In this document: one piece after another, positions 21,688-64,000 of the stretch
How the letters are laid out: the number at the start of each line of letters is the position of its first letter
How positions within the stretch are numbered: position 1 is the first letter of the stretch
NCBI GenBank assembly: GCA_029948255.1
Contig: JALIZF010001820.1
Location: 419,501 to 483,500, forward strand
Origin: Telmatactis stephensoni
Taxonomy: Eukaryota > Cnidaria > Anthozoa > Actiniaria > Isophelliidae
Direction: 5' to 3'
DNA length: 64,000 bases
The notes under the pieces: generated by a model
Seen by the model: only the letters and a program-made list of their open reading frames with translations
Told to the model about the DNA's origin: nothing
Databases searched by the model: none
Position numbers and translations under genes: made by a program

Positions 21688-24600
21688 ATGAATAACGTAA
21701 TCTGGGTCATTTTGATGACGATCATCGCTGCACAGCTTTCTCCAGGTCAAGGAGACATGGATGAGCTTTCAAAGAGATTAGATCCATTGCATAAGGCCAT
21801 CACCGACCTTTCCAGACAAATGATACGCCAACAGCTTTTTGTGGAAGAAAGGATAAGGTCCGATGGTGACTCAGGTGTCAAGCAAGTCCGACATCTCCGA
21901 GAGGGGACAAGAAATTACTATTCTAACACTCACACTAGTTCTAGTGCCGTCCTTGCAATCCATGACCACTCCAATAACGACCGTACTGTTGGAATGGGCG
22001 AGTTCATTGGCGTTCTTAATGGTGTAGAGTTTCGCACAAGACACAATGATTATCGTCTTTACATGCCCCATAGGACAAGTAGCGATCTGCATGCAACGGA
22101 AAATATTCCTTTCCCAGATGTTCCTCCTGAGGTAACGAAGCAGAAAACAGAGAAAGCTCAAATAGAAGAAATGCGAGCGTGGTTTAAGGCTTGGGCGAAC
22201 CAAGATCACAGCGTCAGAGATTATCGAAAGTATTTCAGACCAGTACTTTGTTATATGGAAGGATATTTTACGTACGTCGAGCAAGAAAATATTGACGAGC
22301 CTTTTGAAAGCGATAGGCATTTCGTCGACGCCAAAACCTGGGTGGAGCTTGAAAATAAGATACGGTTCACCTCATACGCTGGCCGTAAAGACAACTTGGA
22401 AAATTATTCATACCTCCCCAGAATCATCATTGATGTTACTGATGATGGCCTGCCGAAATTTGCTCAGTGGAACTATCGTATTCTGTGCCATCCAGTAAGC
22501 CGTGACATACCTATAAACCGATTTCGAATGGCAGACGAACTTGGTCCTCGAATGTCAACAAAAAGAAGCTACAATGAACATAACGAAACACGTGCTGCGC
22601 GGTTCCAACTCAATCCATTTGACACAGATGAATGGAAAGATGGAGTATTCAGAGAGAGATTTGGTCTTCTCGATGAACTGATGTATGAGGTAAGCAATGC
22701 ACTGACTGCTACTGGATAAAACAAGTCGGGTCTAAATTCTCATTGCCTATAAAAATTTGGATCCCTTCATTTAGTGAAGTTCAGTCCTCAAGTGACGCAT
22801 AGTATAAAGTTCAAAAGGAAAGTGTCTTTTTTTCCTGACATATTTAATTCGTTTCCACAGATACCTGGACAAGACAATTACCAGGGTAGTTTAACAGATG
22901 AAGCATTTGGCTTGACAGCGTTCAGTGTTCAACCGGGAAAAGAAAAAGAGAAATTAAGAGCTGACAGATACCATCGCTGGTTTAGAGTCGAGGCAAAAGA
23001 TGCAATGGGCACCTCGGTCAGGCACCGTGGCTTTGCAGACGAGAACCTCTTTATGGCTATGAACACCCAACCCAAGGTTGCAGGAATGGGCGTCAAATCT
23101 TGTGACAAAGAAGGGAAAGCATGTAGTATCGTCAATCAAAAATGGTCCTACGCAATTCCACTTGAGATTATCTATCTCACTCCCCTTAGCAAATGGAATC
23201 CCTTCAATATTGACTATAAAGGTGACGCAAAAGGAGTAGCAAAAATTGTTGAAGCTAACGGACGTAACGGTGGTACAACCGTGAAAACAGCTTTTGACGG
23301 AACTCACAGCAGAAAGTTTTACATGACCCCAGTGGAGTTCTTCTCAGGGAATGAAGTCGACATCGACTTGGCAGATACGACGAAAAATTCCGTGGGAGTG
23401 TTGGATAAAAAAGGTAGGTAGCTTTTACAAATGAAATTTCGAAAAATCTTAAATCCGAAAGTCATCGGTTGTCACACAAATGTCGACACATAAAGTCCGC
23501 TCCGTATATGTAGGTCCTTTTCGAGAAGAATGAGGCCGGAACGCCTGGTAGCTTTGTATCTTATCAGTCTTCCCCGAAGCCTCCACGGCAGAAATGGAAA
23601 TGAATAAGTATCAACAGCCGCATAAACACATTTATTTTAAATTGCATAGAATAAATTGCGTTTGAACTATGATTTCTATAGTTATGTCCTGTGACACGTA
23701 AACTAAATGGGAGAGAACTATTTGCATCGCTTATAAAAATAAACAAGATAGAATAAGTAGTGAATATAAATCTGTAAAACCATACATTAAAAAGAGAGTC
23801 CTCACATTAATGACGCTTCAAGCCTTGAAATTGGCGCTCTTCGTCGGAGTTTATAACGAAGGGCCAAGACTCCATACATCTGTGATATAAGTGCTCTCTT
23901 TTTATGCAGTGTTAGAGATTTCCACTTACTCCTTATTATCTGTGGACATGAGATATTTACTTAAGTACTTCTGTAATCACTCACTTCGTCGGGGTGACTC
24001 ACACACTCGCCTGCTTGCTTATTTGCTTGTTTGCTCACTTACAAATTTATGTAAATGTGCTGTCTTTTTATGCAGTGTTAGAGATTTCCACTTACTCCTT
24101 ATTATCTGTGGACATGAGATATTTACTTAAGTTCTGTAATCACTCACTTCGTCGGGGTGACTCACACACTCGCCTGCTTGCTTATTTGCTTGTTTGCTCA
24201 CTTACAAATTTATGTAAATGTGCTGTCTTTTTATGCAGTGTTAGAGATTTCCACTTACTCCTTATTATCTGTGGACATGAGATATTTACTTAAGTTCTGT
24301 AATCACTCACTTCGTCGGGGGGAGTCACACACTCGCCTGCTTGCTTATTTGCTTGTTTGCTCACTTACAAATTTATGTAAATGTAAATGTAAATGAATTT
24401 CATCCAAATCATTATCTTATTTCTAACACGTAGACCATTTGGATCTGTACTCCACGAAAATGTAAATGCAAGTGTTTAAATGTAAATGTATAAATGTAAA
24501 TGTATAAGTGTAAATGTAATCTCCAGTAATGATGATAATGCTTTCATTTGTGATTATGTTTAAAGGCAAGTTGAGAATCACCAAAGCAACTGGGACAAGA

Positions 24601-25171
24601 ATCTTTTTTCCTCCAATTGAGGGAATCGACATTCGCCTGAGGCAACGCTATCCAATTATGCCAGTTCACGGCGAGGGAAGTCAAGTTTGGAAGGAAGTGG
24701 AAGCACTTAAAGATCTAGTGCTCAAATCCAAAACAAATGCCTACTATTTCCATGAGCCTTTGACTAGTGGAGAGGTAGATAAAACACCCCCGGAACCTCC
24801 AATAAATGACACTACGTTGGAGATAACATCGGCGCGTAAAACACCTCCTGGTCCTCACGTACATTTCATCGATCTTAATGCAAAAGAAGTAAGGAAAATT
24901 ATAATACGAAAACTAGACAGGTATGATATCATTTCAACATTAAAATTGATATGCATATATTGGATTGTAGGTAGCTTATGCTAAGCAAGGTGGAACGGTG
25001 AATAAGATCACCACCGAAGCAGCAGGCCATGATCACCGTCTACAAGTGTCGTACAAAGAGTGGAGAAAAGCATTCGTCATTCTGACTTGCGATGACCGTA
25101 TGGATGACAAGTCATTGAAATGTTGGGATCAGCATAACTTTCTTCTTGTTGTTGTACCGGACAAAATGTAA
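21688..25171 (+). CDS. Secreted 692-residue protein of an uncharacterised animal family
   Basis: Four exons join in phase: 21688-22689, 22861-23413, 24566-24888 and 24971-25171 (TAA). The first coding exon follows a CTCTACAATTTCAG acceptor at 21678, so a non-coding 5' exon lies upstream. I start at ATG 21688 because it opens a clean signal peptide (MNNVIWVILMTIIAAQLSPG). An earlier in-frame ATG at 21580 would bury it. No transmembrane segment follows. Residues about 140-600 are a long conserved-looking region with motifs such as WNYRILCHP, IPGQDNY, LTPLSKWNPFNI, EFFSGNEV and RQRYPIMPVH. The end is His-rich (GPHVHF at 614-619, GHDH at 645-648) with C666 and C677, which could bind metal. I recall similar unnamed proteins in marine invertebrates but cannot assign a function. 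Confidence 0.85.
23885..24390 (+). repeat. Three tandem copies of a 163-bp unit in an intron
   Basis: Copies start near 23891, 24057 and 24220. Each runs from TGCTGTCTTTTTATGCAGTG through CACTCACTTCGTCGGGG to ACTTACAAATTTATGTAAAT. They are almost identical, so the expansion is recent. Overlapping open frames repeat the same peptide and are not genes. Confidence 0.95.
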
Positions 25172-25337
25172 CCGAACCTGGGGGATCTTCAACGCCGAAA
25201 GCGAAGTGATATATCGTATCATATAATCTATAGTCTTGAAATTAGGTAGTTTATGGCGAACATTTCAATACTGTGGGAATTTGGGGTCGAATTTTGAAAA
25301 GACTTAGCTGGATTTAGTATATATTCATTTTGTCTTA

Positions 25338-25500
25338 AACCAACTAACCAACCAACCAACCAACCAACCAACCAACCAACCAACCAACCAACCAACCAAC
25401 CAACCAACCAACCAACCAACCAACCAACCAACCGACCAACCAACCAACCAACCAACCAACCAACCAACCAACCGACCGACCGACCGACCAGCCAGCTAAC
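25338..25500 (+). repeat. (CCAA)n tetranucleotide microsatellite
   Basis: About 38 units of CCAA with a few CCGA variants lie downstream of the secreted-protein gene, in its 3' UTR or just past it. A possible polyadenylation signal AATAAA is at 25756. The minus-strand VGWL frames are artefacts. Confidence 0.95.
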
Positions 25501-26049
25501 CAACAAAGAAACAGAGAAACAAACCGAAAACTGAATGACAATAAGAATATACCCCAAGTGTTTAGTGTAAAGTACTAGGAGTATACTTATAGTTATCAGA
25601 AAACTCTACTTAGCATATAAATTTCGCGATCGGGATCTAAATTTCTCTGATATTTGTAGGAAAATATCAAGATCGATATTGAAACTGATATAAAAGTCGA
25701 CACGTTTTAATAATTAGCTGGGTTAATAATGTTAATCAGTTAACTTTTTAAGGATAATAAAAGGGAAATCGTGAGCTCAATATTTTAGACTTACTACTTG
25801 CATATTTTTCAGCATTGAGTTCTATTGTTCCTGCAGAGATCATCACGCATGCGCGACTACTTAATAACGGCATATGACGGATTTGAAGAAGTGGATTTTT
25901 TTCTTTTCCTGCCCTTTAAGCCTAGCTCATACTAGTGTCGTAATCTCAATCGCGAGAAGCATTAAAATCTAGTGTGAATGATCGAAACTCGACAACTTTG
26001 ATATTAAGTTCGACAGGGTCCATCGCGACAGACAGTTGTTTGAGAATAA

Positions 26050-26220
26050 CTGAGTCGTACTCAATATTATTAAGTACGTCACACTTGGAGTGGCGTCGAT
26101 GTGTACGAGCCTTTGTTTGCTGGATTCGGTGGGTGGGAGTTACATTTTGCCAATTTTTGGATAGTATAATTGTCATTAGATGTCTCCCTCTCCTCTACCC
26201 CTTCCTCTCCTTCTCTGAGT
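26050..26220 (+). repeat. Diverged repeat, related to 26690-26865
   Basis: Both stretches share GTCGTA(C/T)TCAATATTATTA, then GCCTTTGTTTGCTGGATTCG-like sequence, then a pyrimidine-rich CCCTCCCC tail and CTGAGT. The copies are far apart in sequence. Confidence 0.4.
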
Positions 26221-26339
26221 CGGCCTGAGTTCATTTTTACACTTTTGACGTTACTATAACAAATAATTATTCAAGATTCTTGTAGTTTTTGAAGTGTTTA
26301 TCGATCACTATCCCCAAAAGAAAGACGGTTCTCGAGTTT

Positions 26340-26530
26340 AAAGGGTAAATATGACTTGAATTTTGACTAAAGAGCAAAAAGGTTTAGTTCGAGTTAGCGG
26401 GGAATACTGGTAAACCAAGTTCTAGTTATCCAAATGAAGGTGAAAATGTGGTTATGATTAAAACGAGGAGTAGTGGAATTTGTTCTAGATAGAGGGGAGT
26501 TCCAGTTATAGAGGTTCCACTGTACGTTCG
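26340..26530 (-). mobile_element. Fragment ending in a pogo/Tigger-like terminus
   Basis: The right edge reads GTTATAGAGGTTCCACTGTA, whose reverse complement begins TACAGTGGAACCTCTATAAC, a typical end of pogo/Tigger elements. Similar material occurs at 38905-39183, 54800-55060 and 55500-55575. No left end was found. Confidence 0.5.
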
Positions 26531-26863
26531 TTGACGTGCCCGGTGCCTACTAACTGATGAAAAAGAGCAGCGTCAGAATCGAATCCGTCACGGAAGAATT
26601 TTTGGGTTTACAACTGTCATAGGGTTCCACGGGGTCTGTGAAGGCTAGCAGTGTTTGGAGACACCACCCCAAAGAAAATACCTAGTCGTATTCAATATTA
26701 TTAGGTAAACTGACGATGTTCCCGTCGTATGTCTCGAACTGAATATTGTTATATGATACTGGCCTTAGTTTGTTGAATTTCGTGGGAGAGAAGATGTATT
26801 TTACAAAGTTTGGGGTAGGAAATCGCCCCTAGACGTCCCCTCCCCTTCCCTCCATCCCTGAGT

Positions 26864-26999
26864 GGACCAGGCGGGTGTCTGTAAAACACGGAACAATGCC
26901 GGAACACCCCGGAACACCCCGGAACACCCCGGAACACCCCGGAACACCCCCGGAACACCCCGGAACACCCCCGGAACACCCCGGAACACTTAAAAAAAT
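26864..26999 (+). repeat. Minisatellite of 11-12 bp units (GGAACACCCC), left arm of an inverted pair
   Basis: About nine GGAACACCCC(C) units follow the lead-in TGTAAAACACGGAACAATGC. The array and lead-in reappear in reverse orientation at 28563-28720. Confidence 0.9.
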
Positions 27000-27356
27000 C
27001 AATAAAAATAAAAATAAATAAAAACAAAATAAATAAAAATAGAATTACGTTTTTCAACCTATTGTGTCTGTATTAATCGATATGCTTATTCGGTAAATTT
27101 CAACGGTAAGCCATGGCCGCCATGGCCGGCGGATTTTGGACCCTAAAGTTCGACAAATAATAATGTATTTCAATGTTCTCTGTAATTAATAAATGGTATG
27201 GCTGAATTTTTTTGGCGTACATAGACCGAGGTCAAACAGGTCACCCAAACAGGACGGTGTGCTTTCGTGACGCTACAATGAGTCTGCAACATCATGCAAT
27301 ACAGGCATTTGTGAACATGCGAATCACTGTTACCCTAGCAGCTATAAAATTACTTA

Positions 27357-27620
27357 CAGTGCTGCGCCTCGAACCGTTGCCACTACCACAAAGTTTTTGA
27401 TTACTTTTTGACATCTTTTGGACAACTTTGAATACCGCTAACCAATTAGATAGTGGCGCTTCACTTTGATGTCTCGATAGGCGAAGTTTGTACATCATAT
27501 CGAAACATTAAAGTGAAGCGACGATATTTAATTGGTTAGCGGTATTCAAGGTTGTCAAAAAGATGTCAAAAGGTAATCAAAAACTTTGTGGTAGTGGCAA
27601 CGGTTCGAGGCGCAGCACTG
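27357..27620. mobile_element. 264-bp inverted-repeat element with TA target duplication
   Basis: The arms begin CAGTGCTGCGCCTCGAACCG and pair for over 100 bp. TA flanks both sides (27355-27356, 27621-27622), as in Tc1/mariner-type insertions. Open frames across the arms are spurious. Confidence 0.85.
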
Positions 27621-27624
27621 TAAT

Positions 27625-28085
27625 AAATATCAGACATAAAGGCAACTCGGCCCATGGTGCATCATCTCTCTCAACTTCAAGGGCACCTCAAGTTGTGGTC
27701 ATGAATGCTCCTATGCCAAAACCCAAATATCCAGACCCACAACCTGGTGTGTTCTGCATATACCTGCTCCAGTATTGCCCGTCGCAGGTGGCTAAATGCT
27801 ACGGGTGTATGCAGCAGTTAAAGACCAACGGTCTTATTGGCGCAGCACCGTACGATATAGTCATCGTCTCAAAGATGAATAGAGGATTTACGAATGCAAA
27901 GGGCGGGAAAGGGAGATAAACAGTTCAAATTATCCAACGTATATTTCCACTGTAATAAGAACTGTATAAGAAAGAAACAGCCGTATTTTATTCCACACTT
28001 CTGCCTCTGTCCTCCTGGCATTAGTTGCCGTCTTGTGCAAAGCAATAAGGACCTAATAAAGAAGGAGCTTGGCCTTGATCTGTAA
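27625..28085 (+). pseudogene. Broken C-terminal zinc-binding part of a transposon-type protein
   Basis: The first frame gives GVFCIYLLQYCPSQVAKCYGCMQQL, and after a shift near 27900 a second frame gives VYFHCNKNCIRKK and ends ELGLDL at 28085. The spacing C-x2-C ... H-x4-C is a zinc-knuckle-like pattern. I remember it from the end of repeated cnidarian transposon-linked proteins, without a firm name. No start exon is visible and the frame is broken, so I treat it as a pseudogene. Confidence 0.45.
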
Positions 28086-28562
28086 GGTTTAGCTGATGAA
28101 CACACGCGAACACAAAAAGATAACAGATTTCGTCTTTAAAATACAATCGTTTTTGAACGACGTCTGGCGATAGCCCACTTTCAGTATTCTGATTGACTGA
28201 TCACATTATAAAAGAATTGAACACGAGGCTCCAGGGGAAACATTGCTTCCCTGGTTAATGTTTTTATGTGCAGTCAGTCAATCATATTTCGAACGTTGGC
28301 TATTGGGGTATGAATTTACCCTATTCATATTGGGGGTTCTGCGCGTGCGTGTGTCTGTGTGTAAGAAGGGGGATTAGGAACTTTAGAGTGCCCGAGCTGA
28401 CTATGAACGTTGTTAACTCCGTGACATTTCCAAAATTTACCTAAAAACATTTTGACATGACTTGTGAAGAAAAAGGTAATTCGACTTCCACAACGAAAAC
28501 GTCAATTGAACTCTGTTTTTCGATATCTATAGACCCTTTGTTCACGTTATTTTATTCTTTTT

Positions 28563-28728
28563 TTAGTGTTCCAGCGTGTTCTGGGGGTGTTCCGGGGGTG
28601 TTCCGGGGTGTTCCGGGGGTGTTCCGGGGTGTTCCGGGGTGTTCCGGGGGTGTTCCGGGGTGTTCCGGGGTGTTCCGGGGTGTTCCGGCATTGTTCCGTG
28701 TTTTACAGACACCCGGACCAGGCTAGCT
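28563..28728 (-). repeat. Minisatellite of 11-12 bp units (GGGGTGTTCC), right arm of an inverted pair
   Basis: About ten GGGGTGTTCC units end in GGCATTGTTCCGTGTTTTAC. This is the reverse complement of the arm at 26864-26999. About 1.56 kb lies between the arms. Confidence 0.9.
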
Positions 28729-28975
28729 GCCAGCATGGTCAAGCCGCATTGTTGACGTCACACTACAAATCCTGTTTTGCTAAAATAATTCCAACTCAGT
28801 CAGGGTTCTGCTTGGTAATTCTATAACCAAGGAGTCATATTTCATGACCAGTCGGTACTATATGTACGGTCCTCCGTGATCGCGCACAACGTTTGGAAAT
28901 AGCCTTCTGTACTAGGATACGTGAAAGTGTTCTTTTTCCTCTGGACATCTTGTATGAGACTCAGAGAGCCATATA

Positions 28976-60608
<31,633 letters not shown>

Positions 60609-62371
60609 CTAACTCCGTCATTGATCAACGTCACTAATAACACGTGATTTCTTTACTGAGTTTTTCTAATTAAACACACTATCATCAAAACCTTTTCTTT
60701 TATAACTTAATATTATGTACGAACAAATCGCAAATGATCATGTAATTCGGTTGTGTTGGCAAACCGTCTCTGTAATTGTTATGGAAAGTAAAGACAACGA
60801 AATAAAACTTCAATTATTCAATATCGTGAATACATTAAGCTACGTACATTAAACTGCAAGGTTATACCATGCAATATATTACCAAATGGTTGTAGTAACA
60901 GTAAAGAGATTAATATTCGTAGACTAGACACCACATGTTTCGGCAACACATTTGCCATCTTCAGTGTAACGCTTATTAAATTCATGCGCAGCGTGGTCTA
61001 TTATTTCAAAGCAATTAATCTTCTTGCACAAGCCTTCTGCACGATTTTGAGCTGTTAAGATGTTTAAATATATGTGACCCCTATCCGTGTTCACGCACAC
61101 GAGTCGAGAAGTGGCGAACCGGTAATTTTACATCTTTAGTTAGACTCATACAGTATTGTAACTGCTTTCTTAAACGTTGATTATTTAGTTTCAGTCTATA
61201 TTACATAGTCTAATACATACAATGTAATTGTTGAGTATTAGCATTTCAGTCATGATCTTCCTGTGAGGCGAACATCCTCTGGACCAGCTCTTGCTATCGG
61301 CCTTCTATGCAATTAATTGTCTTAGGGTTAAAGTACAACAAAGCAGTACGAACATTAGTATTCACCTAATTATATAGGGTTGTCTGCTTTATAATGGCGT
61401 CCATTTGGAGGGAGTATACTACTGTATTGCATAGTGTAATAATAATAATATAGTGATATATTTATATTTCTATGCTTATCCCAAGTAGCTCATTTGAAGG
61501 AAAATGATAATCATTGATACGTTCAGCTGATATGACATCTTATAATTTGATTAAGTCAATAATAACAAATATTTGACCTGCATGGGCCCGCAGTAATTGG
61601 CCACGCTGTTGCGGACGCCCTGCCATATACTTATTTGTGCATGTAAGCAATTTCATAGCGAAGTTAATAAAATAAAATACGCTGACGCTTCGAAGACAAT
61701 TAAATTTGCGCACTTTCATCTTTCAGCATTAATAAAACTAAAGTTCAGAGTTTATTTATACTGAGATCTTACGTGTTCTCAATCAGTAAGTATATATATG
61801 TCCATGAATTTCATGATCTATTGCCAAAAAATGCACTATCAAATGTACAATCAACTATACAGCACTCTAAGAGTCATTCTATTCATTAAAAACGTGCCAT
61901 CATGTCGAGAAAATCTTTCCGCACAAGGCCCAAAATCTTATCTATTATCAAATCCAACAAACGTATGTTGATTTTTGATGAGGAAATTTGACCAAATTTT
62001 ATATGACAAATTTAAACGAATCTATTTACGTAAAGTTTAACTGTAGTCGATAATTTCTTTATATACAAAGGAAATTGCTCAAATTTATCAATTGAGCTCC
62101 CAAGTCATCATTCAGAATGTCCTAGCTCACGTGCGGTCCAGATCGCCATATTTGTATACTTTATTTCTTTACGTTAGACATCCACTTTTTTTAAATGCCA
62201 GCACATAGCGATGAAAACTTAGTTGTCAAATGAAATATGTTTGACCGTCAATACGGGCAAATCCATTGGCCATAAAAATGTAATTGTGTAAAAGGGTTTA
62301 AAGATTCCCTTTGAGTTCCATGTCAAAACAAGTTCCAGCTCGTCCTTGTCTGTCAATAAATGCGACAGGGA
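60609..62371. other. Intergenic sequence between the metalloprotease and the GPCR (3' ends face each other)
   Basis: A likely AATAAA for the metalloprotease is at 60801. I see no exon, RNA gene or structured repeat in the remainder; it is AT-rich, with short simple repeats such as AATAAT near 61440. Confidence 0.5.
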
Positions 62372-62694
62372 TTAGGGTTCCTTGGGAGTACCAACTTGTT
62401 GGTCCTGTGGCTCAACTCTCACAGCACAGCAATGGCACTTTAAGATGACATCAACAAAGGCCTTCCTCACGTTCTTGCTTACTGCAAAGCACACGATTGG
62501 ATTCCACAACCCTCGAGCATAGTAGAAGAAAAAGAAGACCACAATCACCTCGAAATCTACGTTCTTCCAACTTTCAATCCAATCTGCATTCAAAATGGTT
62601 AACGTAAGCCAGACGACAAGGAAGATAATGAGCTGGATGGTAGCGATGATGACGACATCAGTTTGAGGCAAAGGCGAAGTTTGGTTGTTCAGAT
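62372..62694 (-). CDS. Last exon of a class A (rhodopsin-like) GPCR: TM6, TM7 and tail
   Basis: The minus strand enters at an acceptor CTTCTTCAAG (phase 1) at 62694 and stays open for about 107 codons to a stop at 62372. A first hydrophobic helix (IQLIIFLVVWLTLTIL) fits TM6. A second (VVFFFFYYARGLWNPIVCF) fits TM7, with NPIVCF in place of the usual NPxxY. A basic KNVRKAF segment and a CHCC cluster follow, suiting helix 8 and palmitoylation. Upstream exons lie in the right part of the window or beyond; I could not place them. The ligand is unknown. Confidence 0.75.
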
Positions 62695-62900
62695 CTTGAA
62701 GAAGAAATAGAAATATTTCATGTCAATACTAACATTAATATCATCTATAATTGTTCGTATCTACAAATGTTTTCTCCGGTTTTCTCCTCCTCTAGAAACG
62801 ACTCAGACAAGTTTACGTCCTTGCTTGTATTTCGTGTTGTTTTTGGTTCTTGTTATCCTTGAGTAAGTCAGAAAAATCTTTTCCAATCACTGGTACAATC

Positions 62901-63367
62901 TTAAAGTCCCTATCACCCCTAGCCAGGAACTTCATAAAATCATTTCTTTGTGAATGGAAAATATACCTTGTTAAATATTTCTTGATACACACATTTCCCT
63001 TTAGAGAAATTAAGCATTCAAAATTAGAAAATGCAAATGAGATGACGTCAACCCAGGAATTCGATACCCTATTTTCTTTCAAATTTTCAAACAGGTGCAT
63101 AAGAGTTAAGGAGTAAATATGTCCATAGTGTGTAGTTTAGCACAGAAAACCTTTTCCAAAAGGTAAAAATGTAATAATTGCTTATTGTCATGTTTTGTAT
63201 ATTTAATAATTCCTGGGTTGACGTCATCTCATTTGCATTTTTTCATTTTGAATGCTTAATTTCTCTGAAGGGAAATGTATATATCAGGAAATATTTAACA
63301 AGGCAGATTTTCTATTCACAAAGAAATGATTTATGAAGTTCCTGGCTAGGGGTGATAGGGACTTTAA
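62901..63367. mobile_element. 467-bp snap-back element with arms of about 160 bp
   Basis: TTAAAGTCCCTATCACCCCT and CTAGCCAGGAACTTC at the left pair with GAAGTTCCTGGCTAG and GGGGTGATAGGGACTTTAA at the right. The inner arms (GAATTCCTGGGTTGACGTCA type, TCATTTGCATTTT, TTAATTTCTCT) also pair. Confidence 0.88.
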
Positions 63368-63548
63368 TGAAGACGTCAATGATTTTAGCTACATTTTCTA
63401 CACTTTTTTATTCAAAAAGGCGGGAAATGCAAGGTAATATTCATAAGAATGCGATTGGCTGGTGTAAGTTCTAAAGAGAAACATGCATGATTGGGCAGTA
63501 CAAGCAGTGAATTAGTGCGATATCAGTCACTACAGTAAAATCATGGTA

Positions 63549-63739
63549 ACACTTCACTGTTACGCGTGTTATTTACGGCTCGCCTACGGCTCGTGCTTCC
63601 ACTACGCTCTCTCGTGTTCTCCCAACATCACACGTGTTTTGATCAGGCTATACGAACACGGGAAACCGTTTTCTATTCCTTAATTAAGCATTAATATAAG
63701 CGAAATAAGCCGTAAATAACACGCGTAACAGTGAAGTGT
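63549..63739. mobile_element. 191-bp inverted-repeat element with perfect 32-bp arms
   Basis: ACACTTCACTGTTACGCGTG and TTATTTACGGCT at the left pair exactly with AGCCGTAAATAA and CACGCGTAACAGTGAAGTGT at the right. Confidence 0.88.
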
Positions 63740-63853
63740 GAAGTGAAGTGAATTAAATAACTAACACGCAAATAGACGAAAATAGGAAAAAGAAAACACT
63801 GGCGAAAAAATCAAATTGGCGTGAGCGTGTTTGATACTCTCATCAAACACGGG

Positions 63854-63940
63854 TTTTCAGCCAAATCAGAGCGCGCGTCATATAAGAGTTATTTTATAAT
63901 GCGTAGTAAACAATCTAACGCGCGTTTTGATTGGCTGAAA
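63854..63940. repeat. Short inverted repeat with CGCGCG arms
   Basis: TTTTCAGCCAAATCAGAGCG pairs with CGTTTTGATTGGCTGAAA, enclosing about 40 AT-rich bases. Confidence 0.65.
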
Positions 63941-64000
63941 GTCATTAATTTATCAGAATATAGACCATAGCTTAGGTCAATATATAAATAAATATATATT

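Larger units (their letters stand above)
62695..64000. other. GPCR intron or upstream region filled with inverted-repeat elements
   Basis: Three inverted-repeat elements (listed separately) cover most of this stretch. I found no further GPCR exon. The 95-residue minus frame at 62813-63100 lies inside an element arm and is rejected. Confidence 0.5.

Noticed and set aside
21871..22320. 149-codon minus frame opposite the secreted-protein gene
   Set aside because: It is the antisense shadow of a conserved coding exon.
25228..25557. Minus-strand frames with repeated VGWL
   Set aside because: Translation of the (CCAA)n microsatellite.
28140..28320. Weak inverted similarity around AGTCAGTCAAT
   Set aside because: Pairing is short and interrupted; not enough to call an element.
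62813..63100. 95-codon minus frame
   Set aside because: It lies in one arm of the 467-bp inverted-repeat element and has no domain.

Overview
The window is nuclear DNA of a multicellular animal, most likely a cnidarian and probably an anthozoan such as a stony coral. The evidence is AT-rich sequence, genes split by GT-AG introns of roughly 0.1-5 kb, secreted and receptor proteins built from CUB, TSP1, F5/8C and fibrinogen-like domains, tRNA-derived SINEs, a decayed non-LTR retrotransposon and many short inverted-repeat elements. The assignment to cnidarians rests on general recognition of the domain types; no database was searched.

Layout. Positions 1-1445 (minus) hold the N-terminal 481 codons of a TRIM protein (RING, two B-boxes, coiled coil, filamin-like domain), cut by the window edge. 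Positions 2500-10888 (plus) hold a single-pass receptor: an extracellular module made of two similar half-repeats, one CUB domain, one transmembrane helix and a tyrosine-rich cytoplasmic tail. Its long intron carries two tandem-repeat arrays and several small transposons. Positions 10889-21687 contain no confident gene but include a huge (CAAAA)n tract, nested miniature transposons and a broken reverse transcriptase on the minus strand. Positions 21688-25171 (plus) encode a four-exon, 692-residue secreted protein of unknown function. Positions 25172-28975 are repeat-rich, with an inverted pair of 11-bp minisatellites around a broken transposon-type zinc-binding protein.

Positions 28976-60608 (plus) form one very large gene. 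I could join 37 exons with matching phases into a 1612-residue protein: signal peptide, metzincin prodomain with cysteine switch and furin site, active reprolysin (ADAM) domain, disintegrin, short Cys-rich region, EGF, TSP1, three fibrinogen-related modules, TSP1 and two lectin-like modules. It has no transmembrane helix. A 4.1-kb intron inside its Cys-rich region holds further good exons in permuted order (end of an F5/8C domain, lectin-like module, start of an F5/8C domain). Positions 62372-62694 (minus) are the last exon of a class A GPCR.

Functionally, the secreted metalloprotease, the CUB receptor and the secreted 692-residue protein all act outside the cell or at its surface. Nothing in the sequence shows that they work together. 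About half of the window is repeats, and nearly every kilobase of intron holds at least one inverted-repeat element.
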